Part shown: positions 22,088-31,556 of the stretch, in pieces | Numbering within the stretch: position 1 is the stretch's first letter | Layout: each line of letters starts with the position of its first letter | DNA from: Asterella californica | Taxonomy: Eukaryota > Streptophyta > Marchantiopsida > Marchantiales > Aytoniaceae | Direction: 5' to 3' | NCBI GenBank assembly: GCA_036924285.1 | Contig: JAYKYS010000005.1 | Span: 21,550,001-21,614,000 of the forward strand | Length of the DNA stretch: 64,000 nucleotides | Translations under genes and position numbers: made by a program | The notes under the pieces: generated by a model | The model's database searches: none | Told to the model about the DNA's origin: nothing | The model's input: the letters and a program-made list of their open reading frames with translations, nothing else

Positions 22088-22597
22088 TGTCGTGCGCATA
22101 CACATCGCTACACAAAATACATCGCTGTCAGAGATACACCACATATACACATAACACATGGACGATGTCATACACATACACAAGTGTACCACAATAATCT
22201 GCATTGAGAAATTACCATCTCCAACACTACAACAAAGATTACTCACAAACGGTCAAGCCAAACCCACTCTAAACACGAAGAGAATCCGGGTTACACTCAA
22301 CTAGACTATCCACCATAGCCTAGAGCTTGAAGGCTCAACTCGAAGAACTAAGGCCTCTAAACCCTACCTGCGAAGTATACCCCTAGTGGGCTCTCCCACC
22401 AACTCGCCCTAACGGCACTAACGGCCTTACCGGGATGCCCCACTTCGCACTCGATCAACCTAGCCGGGGTACCAAACTGACTTGACAGCTGTCGTGCGCA
22501 TACACATCGCTACACAACATACATCGTTGTCAGAGGTACACCACACATACACATAACACATGGACGATGTCATACACATACACAAGTGTACCACAAT
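22088..22597 (-). repeat. Copy A 3' terminal region: 108-bp repeats around a 292-bp LTR-like core
   Basis: Two near-identical 108-bp direct repeats (22088-22195 and 22490-22597, each starting TGTCGTGCGC) flank a 292-bp core (22196-22487). The core alone recurs at the 5' ends of copy A (43123-43414) and copy B (60602-60892), where no 108-bp unit is seen. The outer edge abuts the target duplication, so the whole acts as the 3' end, but its relation to a normal LTR is unclear. Confidence 0.7.
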
Positions 22598-22831
22598 CGC
22601 CTCCCTAACTGGCGGTTAGGTTCCTCTAACTCCAGATAGCTCTATATCCCAACTACGTGATATACACCTTCATGGGTGCAAGGATCAGGAGGCCGGGTGC
22701 TACATCGCCTCATCGTTAGTCGCCTGTCTGCAATCCATACCACGCAAAGATGTAATCTGTTATCCTTGCTATATACATCGAGGACAAACCCACCGTCCAG
22801 TAGGAATGACACTGAGAGATGGAGTCAAACA
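22598..22831 (-). pseudogene. Copy A 3' end: second half of the PHD finger and 3' UTR
   Basis: Immediately left of the Copia insertion, minus-strand codons 22831 to 22769 encode a C-terminal PHD-finger half ending WVCPRC, then a TAG. The rest (22598-22768) is untranslated, ending in a purine-rich stretch next to the 108-bp repeat, possibly the polypurine tract. The first half of the finger is at 28184-28245. The last four residues of the zinc pattern (C, then C-x2-C) lie here. Confidence 0.72.
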
Positions 22832-23060
22832 TGTAGAAAGATCGATACTTCGAGGACACTCCAAGAAGAGAGAGAGCGAGTAGACAAGGAAGTAAAATAA
22901 GAATGAGATGAGAGAGGCTTTGCCTCTCTCTGTATATATAGTGGAGGTGAGTACAAGAGAAACCCTAATGGTGGGTTAGCCCTCTAACTAACTCTAACAA
23001 CCCTAACCACTCCGGCTAATGGTAGCCGTCGATCTACTAGAGCTTGGGACTATATCAACA
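22832..23060 (-). repeat. Copia 3' LTR
   Basis: 229 bp; TGTTGATATAG start and TTTCTACA end on the minus strand. The polypurine tract TTGAAGGGGAG abuts it at 23061-23071. Confidence 0.93.
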
Positions 23061-26000
23061 CTCCCCTTCAAGCTCATCTCTACATCCTGTACTCCTAGAC
23101 AATGTCTGAAAGCATCAAACTTATCTTTAGGCAACGCCTTAGTGAAGATATCGGCAACCTGATCTCCTGTGCTCACATAACTGAGCTCAATCTCTCCTGC
23201 AAGGACCTTCTCTCTAATAAAGTGATAGTGCACCTCAATGTGCTTCGTCCTAGCATGAAAAACAGGATTACTAGCTAACTTCATGCTGCTAATGTTGTCT
23301 GTATATACAACAACAGGATCTGTACACTCCACACCAATATCAGATAGCAGACATCGAAGCCAAATCGATTCGCATGTTGCGTTCGTTGCTCCTCGATACT
23401 CTGCTTCCGTGGACGACAAAGCAACAGTGGGTTGCTTCTTAGAAGCCCAGCTTATAGCAGCGCTTCCAAGTCCAAAAGCGTAACCTGACGTGGATCTCCT
23501 GTCGGCACTTCCTGCCCAATCAGCATCTGTGTAGCCATGTAACAACAATGGTCCACCGTATCGATAGTGAAGTCCGTACTGCATCGAGAACTTCACGTAG
23601 CGGAGGATCCGCTTGACAGCCTCAAAGTGTGGTCTCCGTGGTGACTGCATGAACTGACTAATCAGACCGACAGCATAACTCAAGTCTGGTCTGGTGATGG
23701 TCAGGTAGATAAGACTTCCAACCATCTGTCTGTACATGCGTGGATCATCCAACAACTCACCATCCTCTGCTCCTAGCTTTACCCCTTGCTCTAATGGTGT
23801 AGCAATGGGTTTGCAATCAAGCATACCAAATCTCTCAAGCATACTGAGAGCATACTGTCCGCTGTACAAGCCAAACATCCTTCCCATCTCTAATGAACTC
23901 CACAGCAAGGAAGTGCTTGAGTTCTCCTAAGTCCATCATCTCGAACTCAGATTTCAAGTGATCCTTGATCTGGGAAATAAGCTCCTCAAAGTTACCGGTA
24001 ATGATCAAGTCATCAACATAGATGGTGATCACAACAATCCGATCTCGTATTCTCAATGAATACAAGGTAGAGTCTGAACTACAAAGCTGGAACCCAAGAG
24101 ACTGCAAATAAGAATTGATCTTTGCATACCATGCTCTTGGTGCTTGTTTCAGACCATAGAGAGCCTTCCGTAACTTACATACACGGGAAGGGAACATAGG
24201 ATCCTCATAACCAGGAGGTTGCTGCATGTAGACCTCCTCCTCAAGATCGCCGTTGAGGAAAGCGTTCTTGAAGTCCATCTGGTGCATCTTCCAACCTTTC
24301 TGAGTTGCAACTGCAACTGCTGTCCGAATAGTCACCATCTTCGCAACAGGAGCAAAGGTCTCCTCAAAATCCACTCCATGTTGCTGTGCGTAGCCCTTAG
24401 CTACCAATCTGGCCTTGTACCGACACACGGTACCATCCGAGTTGCGCTTGACCTTGAAAACCCACCTGCAACCAATCGCTTTCTTACCCTGAGGTAAGTC
24501 TACCAACTCCCAAGTCTGTTGGTGATGAAGCGCAACAAGTTCAGCTTCCATAGCACTTACCCATTGGGCCTTGTGCATCGCCTCCTCAAGCGAACTCGGT
24601 TCCTGTTCCTGAAGAACATTGGCCATATATGCATGGTGCGCAGCAAGAAAACCTTCATGCATATACCTACTCACTGGATGTTTTGGCCGCTCAGATCTGC
24701 GAGAGGTAATTGGTGCACTAGTCACCTCCCCTTGCAACTGATTTGACGTAGACGCCAAGGTCTGGGACAAAGTATCCAGTGGATGTGAAAGATCCACATA
24801 TCTGGATGAGTCAAACATACGCTGCAATAGCACGCGCTCATCCTGTGTAGAAACTACACTAGTTCCACTAGGCTGTGTTACGTGGACTCCAGCGTTAACA
24901 TCAGCTCTATGTGCAACCGATTCTGATCTGGAATCAGTGACTTCTCCAGATCTTCCACTCAACGTACTACTCTGAGGTACTACAGTGGACTGACTCCTTG
25001 GTTCTACAGTAGGTACAGGGATGGCTATCACAGGTGCAGGTGCAAACCAAGACTGTAGCTCATCAAAAACGACATCTCTACTGATGTAGAACTGCTTGGA
25101 CGAAGGATTGTAGCACCTATATCCTTTCGTATCAGAAGCATAACCAAGGAAGATACATCTATCTGCTTTCGGATCTAGTTTCTTACGTCTTTCATCAGGT
25201 ATGTGCACATAACAGATACATCCGAAAACTTTAAGGAAAGAGTAATCAGGCTTACTGTCTGTGAAGACCTCCATCGGTGTCTTGCTGTGGACTGCCGCTG
25301 TAGGCGTCCGGTTCATCAGATACACTGCACATGAAACAGCTTCTGCCCAGTAAGGTCTAGGCATGGTCTTCTCGTTCAACATCGCACGAGCAGCTTCTGC
25401 TATGTGTCGATTCTTGCGCTCCGCAACCCCGTTCTGCTGCGGACTGTAATTGTAGATCTTCTGGCGTCGAATGCCATGCTCACGCAGATATGCATCGAAC
25501 TCTCCAGAAAGAAACTCGCCTCCTCCATCAGATCTTAGACAGAGGATAGATGCTCCAGACTGTTTCTCCACCAACTTGCGGAAAGTCTGAAATGCTGACA
25601 GTACTTCGGCAGAGGACTTGTTTCTCAACAAATAGATCCAAGTATAACGCGAATGATCATCAATGAACGACACGAAGTACTGGAAACCGGTCATACTTGG
25701 CTGAGAAGCAGTCCATACATCAGTGTGAACAAGCTCCAGAAGCTTGTTCGCTCTACTACCTGATCCCTTAAAGGGCTGTCTAGCTTGCTTGCCGAATTGA
25801 CATGCTGCACAGACTCCAGTGGGCTCACTGGATTCGAATTTGGGCAGACCTGTAACCAGGTCAGAACTCGGAAGGCTTTTCAGCCTCTGAAAGTTCATGT
25901 GCCCAATTCGCTTGTGCCAGATGTCAATGTCAGACACTACTGGACCACTCTGTCCATACATGGCAGCCTGTAACTTAGGCGCAGATGCATCTAGTTTAAA

Positions 26001-27290
26001 CAGCCTACCACTCTTGATACCTCGAGCTATGACAGTGCCATTCGAATCTTCAATAAAGCATCCATCTTTATTGAAGCGCACTTGCAGACCCTGCTCTATC
26101 AACTGTCCTACAGATAGCAGGTTTCTAGTCAATGTAGGTACATGTAAGACATTCCGTATACCAGTAAACGTTGAGACAGGAATGTCAAGTGGAATGTTAC
26201 CCTTGTGCTAGATCTTGTGCTTGGTGTCATCTCCTGTGACCATAAACTGTGGAGTCTCCACAGGCTCGAGTGAAGTAAACCACTCCCGATGGGGAGTCAT
26301 GTGACTGGTGGCGCCGGAGTCGATCACCCAGTCAGTCTGCGGCTCGAAAGCCGCATAACTCTGATGCGTAGTAATCAGCAACTGCTCCGAATAGACATGC
26401 TCAGTGACTGCATAGCCTTGCTGGTTGTTGTTACCTTGTTGGGGGTTGTTGTCGTGTTGTCTCTGATCGTTCTGCTTCTTGTAGCACTGATTCGCATTGT
26501 GGCCTTGTTTCTTGCAGTAGTTGCAGGAACCAGGCGCTCTTCTCTGATTGTTGTTGGAACCACCAGACTGTTGCTGGTTTTGCTGGTTCTGCTGCGATTG
26601 CTGTTGCTGTCCGCGACCCCGTCCACGTCCAGCACCTTTGCCACGACCCCTACCTCGAGATCCTCCAGAACCTGCAAAATAGACAGATTCTTGCTGACCC
26701 GTCGAAGTAGAACTCCCCGGTAGGCGCACCTCCTCTCCTAACATCATAGGAACGAGCTCATCAAACCGCGGAAGAGGTTCTCTGGTCGAAATCGATGTTA
26801 TGAACTGTTTGTACTCTGCAGGCAGTCCCTGCAATGTGGCTCCAATCAAGACAGTGGGATCAATCTCGACTTTGACAGAAGATAACTGATCCGCGAGCTG
26901 CTTGACCCCGTTCACATAGTCGTTTATGCACATCGACCCCTTTTTCACGGTATTGAACTGCTGCAGCAATTGCAGCTTCCGCGCCTCTGTTCCGGACTGA
27001 AACAGATGCGCGAGTGCATCCCAAGCTTTCTTGGGCGTATCACAATCCTGGATGTGACCGATCATCGATGCTGAAACTGTCAGCGCGATGTAGTGAATAG
27101 CCTGATATGAGCGCTTCTTCCACTCCTTGAATTTCGGATCAGAAATTGGCACTTCAGGCGCTTTCTCCTCCTCAGTGATAAGATCCCATAGATCTTGTCC
27201 CTGCAGGAAGGTCTTCATCCGGAACTTCCACACTTGGTAGTTGTTCTTGTCGAGTTTCTCTCCAGTGATCAAAGACACAGACTCCGCCAT
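23003..27290 (-). pseudogene. Copia Gag-Pol polyprotein, two lesions
   Basis: The frame starts at ATG 27290 (MAESVSLITGEKLDKNNYQV). Gag domain UBN2 type (KAWDALAHLFQSG), a glutamine- and glycine-rich stretch, CCHC knuckle (CNYCKKQGHNANQC), protease DSGATSHM near 26310, integrase HHCC (HKRIGHMNF and CAACQFGKQ) and core (DVWTASQPS, DDHSRYTW, NGVAERKNR), RT with YVDDLI near 24010, and RNase H (YTDADWAG, then TEAEYRGA) ending at 23003. A TAG at 26208-26210, just after the protease, stops the frame, which continues in the same phase. An extra base near 23861 shifts the frame between RT and RNase H. The TAG sits where CAG would fit, a C-to-T change in CHG context (inference). Element otherwise complete. 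Confidence 0.93.
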
Positions 27291-27930
27291 AGCTGCAATG
27301 TCGAAATTGCACTGTTCTGTACGCGGAAAACCTCCCAGAAACTGCACGAAACTCGTCTCTCCCCACCGCGTGATCAAGAGTTGTCACAAGTCACAACGAG
27401 GCGACTCCGCGAACTCCTCCTGCAGCGACAACGAGAAAAGAACATGTGCGCGAACTGTAGGTGTACAAAACACGACGGAAACGTCGAAAGAACACACCAA
27501 GAAAGGTGAAAAACTAGACCAAATGAGGTCGAAAATGGGCGTGCGACCCCTTGAAATTTTCAGAAATTTTCACCCTTATTCGAAACAGGATTAGTTTTGG
27601 ACTCAAGTCCTAAAACTTTCGTTTTGGTCGAAAAAGATCCGTTTGAAAAACTGCCGCTGGAAATCTCCAAATCGACTGAAACTTGGCCCAGTACACAATT
27701 CGCACCTTCTGAACAAGACAGCCCTAAAGGGCTGGTCGACAGAAATCAGCGAGAAAAAATCGTCTAGGCCTCTGAAATCACGTTCAAAGTTTCTGGTGGC
27801 GAAAGAAACGGTTTCGCCTCACCTGAACGCATCAGCAGGATAGTGCTCGACATCAGGCACAACTCCGGCTGCTCTCTCCTGTACTCCAATCTCCATCTTG
27901 CTCATCAGCAAGGGACACACACTCTCACCA

Positions 27931-27942
27931 GCTCTGATACCA
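27931..27942 (-). promoter_or_regulatory. Copia primer-binding site, initiator tRNA-Met type
   Basis: TGGTATCAGAGC on the minus strand directly follows the 5' LTR. It is the common plant primer site complementary to initiator tRNA-Met. About 640 bp of leader lie between it and the gag ATG. Confidence 0.9.
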
Positions 27943-28171
27943 TGTAGAAAGATCGATACTTCGAGGACACTCCAAGAAGAGAGAGAGCGAGTAGACAAGG
28001 AAGTAAAATAGGAATGAGATGAGAGAGGCTTTGCCTCTCTCTGTATATATAGTGGAGGTGAGTACAAGGGAAACCCTAATGGTGGGTTAGCCCTCTAACT
28101 AACTCTAACAACCCTAACCACTCCGGCTAATGATAGCCGTCGATCTACTAGAGCTTGGGACTATATCAACA
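27943..28171 (-). repeat. Copia 5' LTR
   Basis: 229 bp with a TATA-like TATATATAG (minus TATATACAG region, about 28040-28052). Three differences from the 3' LTR. Confidence 0.93.
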
Positions 28172-28176
28172 AAACA

Positions 28177-29286
28177 TGTGTCAACCTCTCGAACAACCAT
28201 CACACACCAACATACGGGCTGCTCCACCAGCAGACCCACACAACATACACCTCAAGCCCGCACGTACAACTGCTAAGCTTGGGTCAACGGTACCATCAAT
28301 GTTGGGAAGATGACATGACGAGCAATTACGCACATGGTCCTTCCACACAACATCATCACGGCCCTCTAACATGAGTACTCTAGAAGGTAACACCTCACGC
28401 ACTCGTAAAATAGTGTGCCCTGCGGTCACGTCCAACGTCGTCGGTGCAGTCTACTGTAGATAGATATAATCGCCAGGATGAAACCTGCGAATCGACGGCC
28501 GATAACCTCCTCATCGGATAGTCGCATATCGCAACGTGTCTCTATGCTGGGCAATCGCTAGGTTCTCAAAAGCCATAGGCATAACTCTCCGAAATGTCTC
28601 TGCTCGTTGAGAACATGCTCTCATCCACATATCCGGGTCATCAAGGTCCAGCACCTCCGCAGAATCACGACGAATGACCGAAGGTAGATCTGGATCTCGG
28701 CCATACAATAGAAAATATGGTGAGAAGGAAGCCAAAGACGCTTGTCGGCTGAAACGGTAGCCCATAGCCAATCATGGTAACTGCACATCCCAGTCTCTCA
28801 AGTGGCCCTTTTGCAAGCCATACTTGCGCAATCCTCTCTTCACCGTCTGAACTACCCTCTCCGCCAAACCATCCGCTTCAAGATGATCTCGAGATGTAGT
28901 CCGATGATCAATCAGCGGCTGATCACACAAGACCTGAAACTCACCAAGGAACTCTGTACCTTGGTCTGTCAGCACTTCAGCTGGTGCTCCAAAACGACTC
29001 AGCACTCGATCTAAGAACGCGTACGCTGTCCCTTCACTCGCCTTGTCTGGTAATACCACCAACTCAATCCACTTGGAGAAGTGCTCCACCATCACCAACA
29101 CATACCGATGGTGACGTACGGTCAACGGCAAGGGTCCCGCAAAATCCAAACTCCAACGGTAACCCAACCCCATAATCGGTAAGGGGTATAACTGTGGAGT
29201 AGGAGCATTAAACGATGCTCATACTCGATCACAAACCACACATCGTGCGACAAACTATTGCACATCGATGTGCATACCACGCCACC
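28177..29286 (-). pseudogene. Copy A integrase core and first half of PHD finger
   Basis: The minus strand encodes the integrase core: RWSLDFAGPLPL (first Asp), VLTDQGTEFLGEF (second Asp), the HLEADGLAER region (Glu), FSPYFLLYGRDPD and an HPGD-type module. Then comes the linker with DHVRNC and NIDGTVDPS, then CMLCGSAGGAARMLVCDGC, the first four cysteines of a PHD finger. TGA at 28181-28183 replaces the tryptophan expected before the finger's histidine, followed by a small deletion and the Copia element; the second half is at 22769-22831. A stop near 28771-28774 and others break the frame. PHD fingers typically read histone H3 tails, so the fusion suggests chromatin-directed integration (inference). 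Chromovirus insertion at 29286 cuts the N-terminal part, which resumes at 35456. Confidence 0.82.
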
Positions 29287-29793
29287 TGTAATAAGTAGAG
29301 TCCTACTTATCAACTAGAGGAGAAATTGGTTTGGTAGAAGTCCTTGGTATAAGAATTAGTTACGGCTAAGTTGGCCGAAGAATACATGCAGCAAATAGTA
29401 CTTCTACCAATAGGCGAGTGCGCCAAAAGTCCGCCGGGAAACTTCCAGAAGGAAGTTTCTAGAATGAAGCTTCTAGAACTTTCCAGCCAGGAAGCTTCCA
29501 GAAAGAAGTTTCTAGAAAGAAGCTTCTAGAACTTTCCAGCCGGGAAGCTTCCAGAAGGAAGTTTCTAGAAAGAAGCTTCTAGAACTTTCCAGCGAGCCTT
29601 CTACGTGGCTCATTCTGAACCTCTAGATGTTGTTCTAGATCTAAGGCTGCATGTAAGCCACATCAGCGATCCGCGTGAGAGATGAGCATTGGCCGGAAGC
29701 TGATCATGTACTATTCCTCTCACTATATAAAGGCTGCGAATGCACCACCACGGGCATTCGAGTTTCGAGTTCACTCTAGAGCCTCATCTTACA
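29287..29793 (+). repeat. Chromovirus 5' LTR
   Basis: 507 bp, TGTAATAAG...CATCTTACA. Contains a tandem heat-shock-element array (29436-29594) and a TATA box TATATAAAG (29724-29732), which puts transcription start near 29760. Confidence 0.94.
29436..29594 (+). promoter_or_regulatory. Tandem heat-shock-element array in the chromovirus LTR
   Basis: Three tandem units of about 53 bp, each packed with alternating GAA and TTC at 5-bp phasing, e.g. GAAGCTTCTAGAAC and GAAGTTTCTAGAA. These match the heat-shock-factor consensus nGAAnnTTCnnGAAn, about three triads per unit. The array lies 130-290 bp upstream of the TATA box. The 3' LTR carries the same array at 35093-35251. Heat-driven transcription is an inference by analogy with the Arabidopsis element ONSEN. 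Confidence 0.82.
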
Positions 29794-29794
29794 A

Positions 29795-29806
29795 TGGTAT
29801 CAGAGC
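29795..29806 (+). promoter_or_regulatory. Chromovirus primer-binding site, initiator tRNA-Met type
   Basis: TGGTATCAGAGC one base after the 5' LTR. Confidence 0.92.
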
Positions 29807-29901
29807 AGGAAACTCTAAGAGAGCGGATTACCCCTCTTAGAAGGACCTTTGATCGAGGTACCTAGCAATTAGAACTCTGAGTGCATCAAGAGAGCTATGT
29901 G

Positions 29902-30117
29902 ATGGATGGGGGTAGATTTCCAGCTCCAGAATTACCATTCTTGAATCCTTTCCATATCAAGCTTATGTATATGCGTCGAGAGCATTTTCGAGTGTATCTT
30001 GTTTATCATTTCGGTGAGGATTTCATGGGTCAAGTGATGAATTCGCCAGTCCCGGTGATTCTTCCAGTAGTGACATATGCAGCTAGTTGGGATTTGACCG
30101 TCTACATCTTGATTTAG
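29902..30117 (+). CDS. Chromovirus leader ORF 1
   Basis: This 71-codon ORF (ATG 29902; an upstream in-frame non-ATG extension to 29881 is possible) lies between primer site and gag. Motifs are FPAPELPF, HFGEDFMGQV and NSPVPVILPVV. It ends TAG at 30115-30117, 5 nt before the ATG of a second ORF that is clearly homologous. No known domain is recognised. Being upstream on the genomic RNA, it would be read first by scanning ribosomes and would reduce gag translation unless bypassed. Alternatively it makes a small protein. Confidence 0.6.
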   Translation: MDGGRFPAPELPFLNPFHIKLMYMRREHFRVYLVYHFGEDFMGQVMNSPVPVILPVVTYAASWDLTVYILI

Positions 30118-30122
30118 TGAGC

Positions 30123-30326
30123 ATGGATCTAAATCTACCCGCTCCTGTTCCCTTCAACACGTGGGTGGAGATCCGCTATGTCTGCAGACCGAAATCGTTA
30201 CATAGAGAGTTTGTGATTAGAAATTTTGGTGAGGATTTCTACCGCGAGATAATTGATTCTCCTGTCCCTTTTGTAGTACCTGTAGTATATGAACGTTTCC
30301 GAGTGGCCGTCATAACTCTGTACTAG
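30123..30326 (+). CDS. Chromovirus leader ORF 2, paralogue of ORF 1
   Basis: This 67-codon ORF starts at ATG 30123, in a different frame from ORF 1. It shares with it the order LPAP..PF, NFGEDF, DSPVPFVVPVV and a hydrophobic end. DNA similarity is low enough that the duplication is not recent, while the protein pattern is kept, which suggests selection on the peptide (inference). The gag ATG follows 52 bp after its end, preceded by a GA-repeat run at 30352-30370. Confidence 0.62.
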   Translation: MDLNLPAPVPFNTWVEIRYVCRPKSLHREFVIRNFGEDFYREIIDSPVPFVVPVVYERFRVAVITLY

Positions 30327-30377
30327 GAGAAGCTTGAAACTTACGTGTCGTAAGAGAGAGAGAGAGAGAGAGCGATC

Positions 30378-31508
30378 ATGGAGCAACAACCTCCAAATCC
30401 AGAGTTGGTGATGCAGGAACTGATGCAAGGCATGCTGACCGAATTTCGAGAGATGAAGATGACGGTTGAAGCATTACAGAACAAAATGCTGAACCTCGAG
30501 GGTCAGAGTATGACAGACGTTGCAAGAGGAGGATCGTCTCAAGGAGTACCGGTGGTGGGAGAGCAAGCTGCACCAAGAGAACCCGTAGCACAAATCGTTA
30601 GAGCTCCAGTCGATGAGGAAGGTGCCCTGCTACTACGGATGAAGAAGACATGTAACATTGAACCGTACAAAGGCCAACGACTAATGGGAGTAGTCGAGAA
30701 TTGGATTTCTCGGATGAATCGATATTTGCGACTTTTCAGTACGCAAATCACGGACCACGTAGCGGGAGTGTTTGCGTGTGGCTACTTGACTGATAAAGCT
30801 CTCACGTGGTATGATGCATGGGAGAGATCGGTGTTGACGGAAGGGAGGACAGTCACATGGACTGCAATGCAAGAAGGGTTGTTGAAGAATTTCCAGTCTG
30901 TGGACTCGGTGCAAATGGCTCGAACGAGGATGTGGGGATTGAAACAGAAGGGAAGCCTTCAAGAGTATGTAGAAGCCTTCCTCGACTTGCAAGTTGCAAT
31001 CACTGATATGAGTCCGGCGGAGGCTCTTGATAATTTCAAGAGGGGGTTGAAGGAAAGAATTCGACAAGAAGTAATGGTGCAAAACCCACTCACGGTTTTT
31101 GAGGCCATCGCTTGCGCTCAGAGAATTGCTGGAGCATTAGGAGGAGAAGTGATGATTCCACCAAATCATCAGAATAGATCCGAAATCCCGTATGCAAACG
31201 GTCCGACACCCATGGAGCTAGGCAACATCCGCTATCAGCCACGACAATTTCCAGGTGGAGATCGTCGAGGGCGGCCAGAAGAAAGACGTCAAGGAGCTCC
31301 TAGAGGAGAAGGTGTCAGGAATGCTACACCTCAACTCGAGCAACGTCGATGTTACAGCTGTGGGCGATTCGGCCACATAGCTACAAATTGCCGAAGTCGT
31401 TTTCCTAGAGATCCAAGACCTTCATATCGTCGACCTCTGAATCATCTGAATGAGACGGAAGGAGATGAAGAAATCGAGGCGAGACTGGGAAACGAAGAAC
31501 ACCAGTAA
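30378..31508 (+). CDS. Chromovirus Gag
   Basis: 376 codons from ATG 30378. The capsid-like region (residues about 80-260) carries [30 protein letters not shown] and [14 protein letters not shown], typical of plant Retrotrans_gag domains. A CCHC zinc knuckle [14 protein letters not shown] sits near residue 325. The N-terminus has a short coiled coil ([16 protein letters not shown]). The frame ends TAA at 31506-31508. Fifteen bases before the stop is a GGGAAAC slippery site, and the stop lies in a stem, so Gag is probably extended into Pol by -1 frameshifting. Confidence 0.93.
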   Translation: MEQQPPNPELVMQELMQGMLTEFREMKMTVEALQNKMLNLEGQSMTDVARGGSSQGVPVVGEQAAPREPVAQIVRAPVDEEGALLLRMKKTCNIEPYKGQRLMGVVENWISRMNRYLRLFSTQITDHVAGVFACGYLTDKALTWYDAWERSVLTEGRTVTWTAMQEGLLKNFQSVDSVQMARTRMWGLKQKGSLQEYVEAFLDLQVAITDMSPAEALDNFKRGLKERIRQEVMVQNPLTVFEAIACAQRIAGALGGEVMIPPNHQNRSEIPYANGPTPMELGNIRYQPRQFPGGDRRGRPEERRQGAPRGEGVRNATPQLEQRRCYSCGRFGHIATNCRSRFPRDPRPSYRRPLNHLNETEGDEEIEARLGNEEHQ

Positions 31509-31556
31509 ATGCACCTCGCGGCCTTACTGGTGCAAGGAGGGAGAAGAAAGGCGAGG
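31487..31556 (+). promoter_or_regulatory. Programmed -1 frameshift signal between gag and pol
   Basis: The heptamer GGGAAAC (31487-31493) is in the right phase (G GGA AAC; gag codons GGA AAC). After a 6-nt spacer (31494-31499), CACCAGTAA (31500-31508) pairs perfectly with TTACTGGTG (31524-31532). Loop bases CCTCGC (31514-31519) can also pair with GCGAGG (31551-31556), giving a possible H-type pseudoknot. The -1 frame is open from the slip to pol. G GGA AAC is a known retroviral slippery site. Confidence 0.82.

Larger units (their letters stand above)
22832..28171 (-). mobile_element. Copia element inserted in copy A's PHD region
   Basis: 5340 bp with 229-bp LTRs (22832-23060 and 27943-28171) that differ at three positions (about 98.7% identical) and the 5-bp duplication AAACA (22827-22831 and 28172-28176). 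It has a classical TGGTATCAGAGC primer site and a purine-rich tract before the 3' LTR. Gag, protease, integrase, RT and RNase H come in the Copia order. A nonsense codon and a one-base insertion disable the polyprotein. The close LTRs show a fairly recent insertion. Confidence 0.95.

Noticed and set aside
22088..22597. The 108-bp repeats as LTRs of a miniature (TRIM) element
   Set aside because: The core between them is the terminal segment of the methyltransferase-Gypsy at two other places and shows no primer site after the first repeat.
23855..23910. Programmed frameshift between Copia RT and RNase H
   Set aside because: No slippery heptamer or structure; Copia elements use one frame here, and one extra base at about 23861 explains it.
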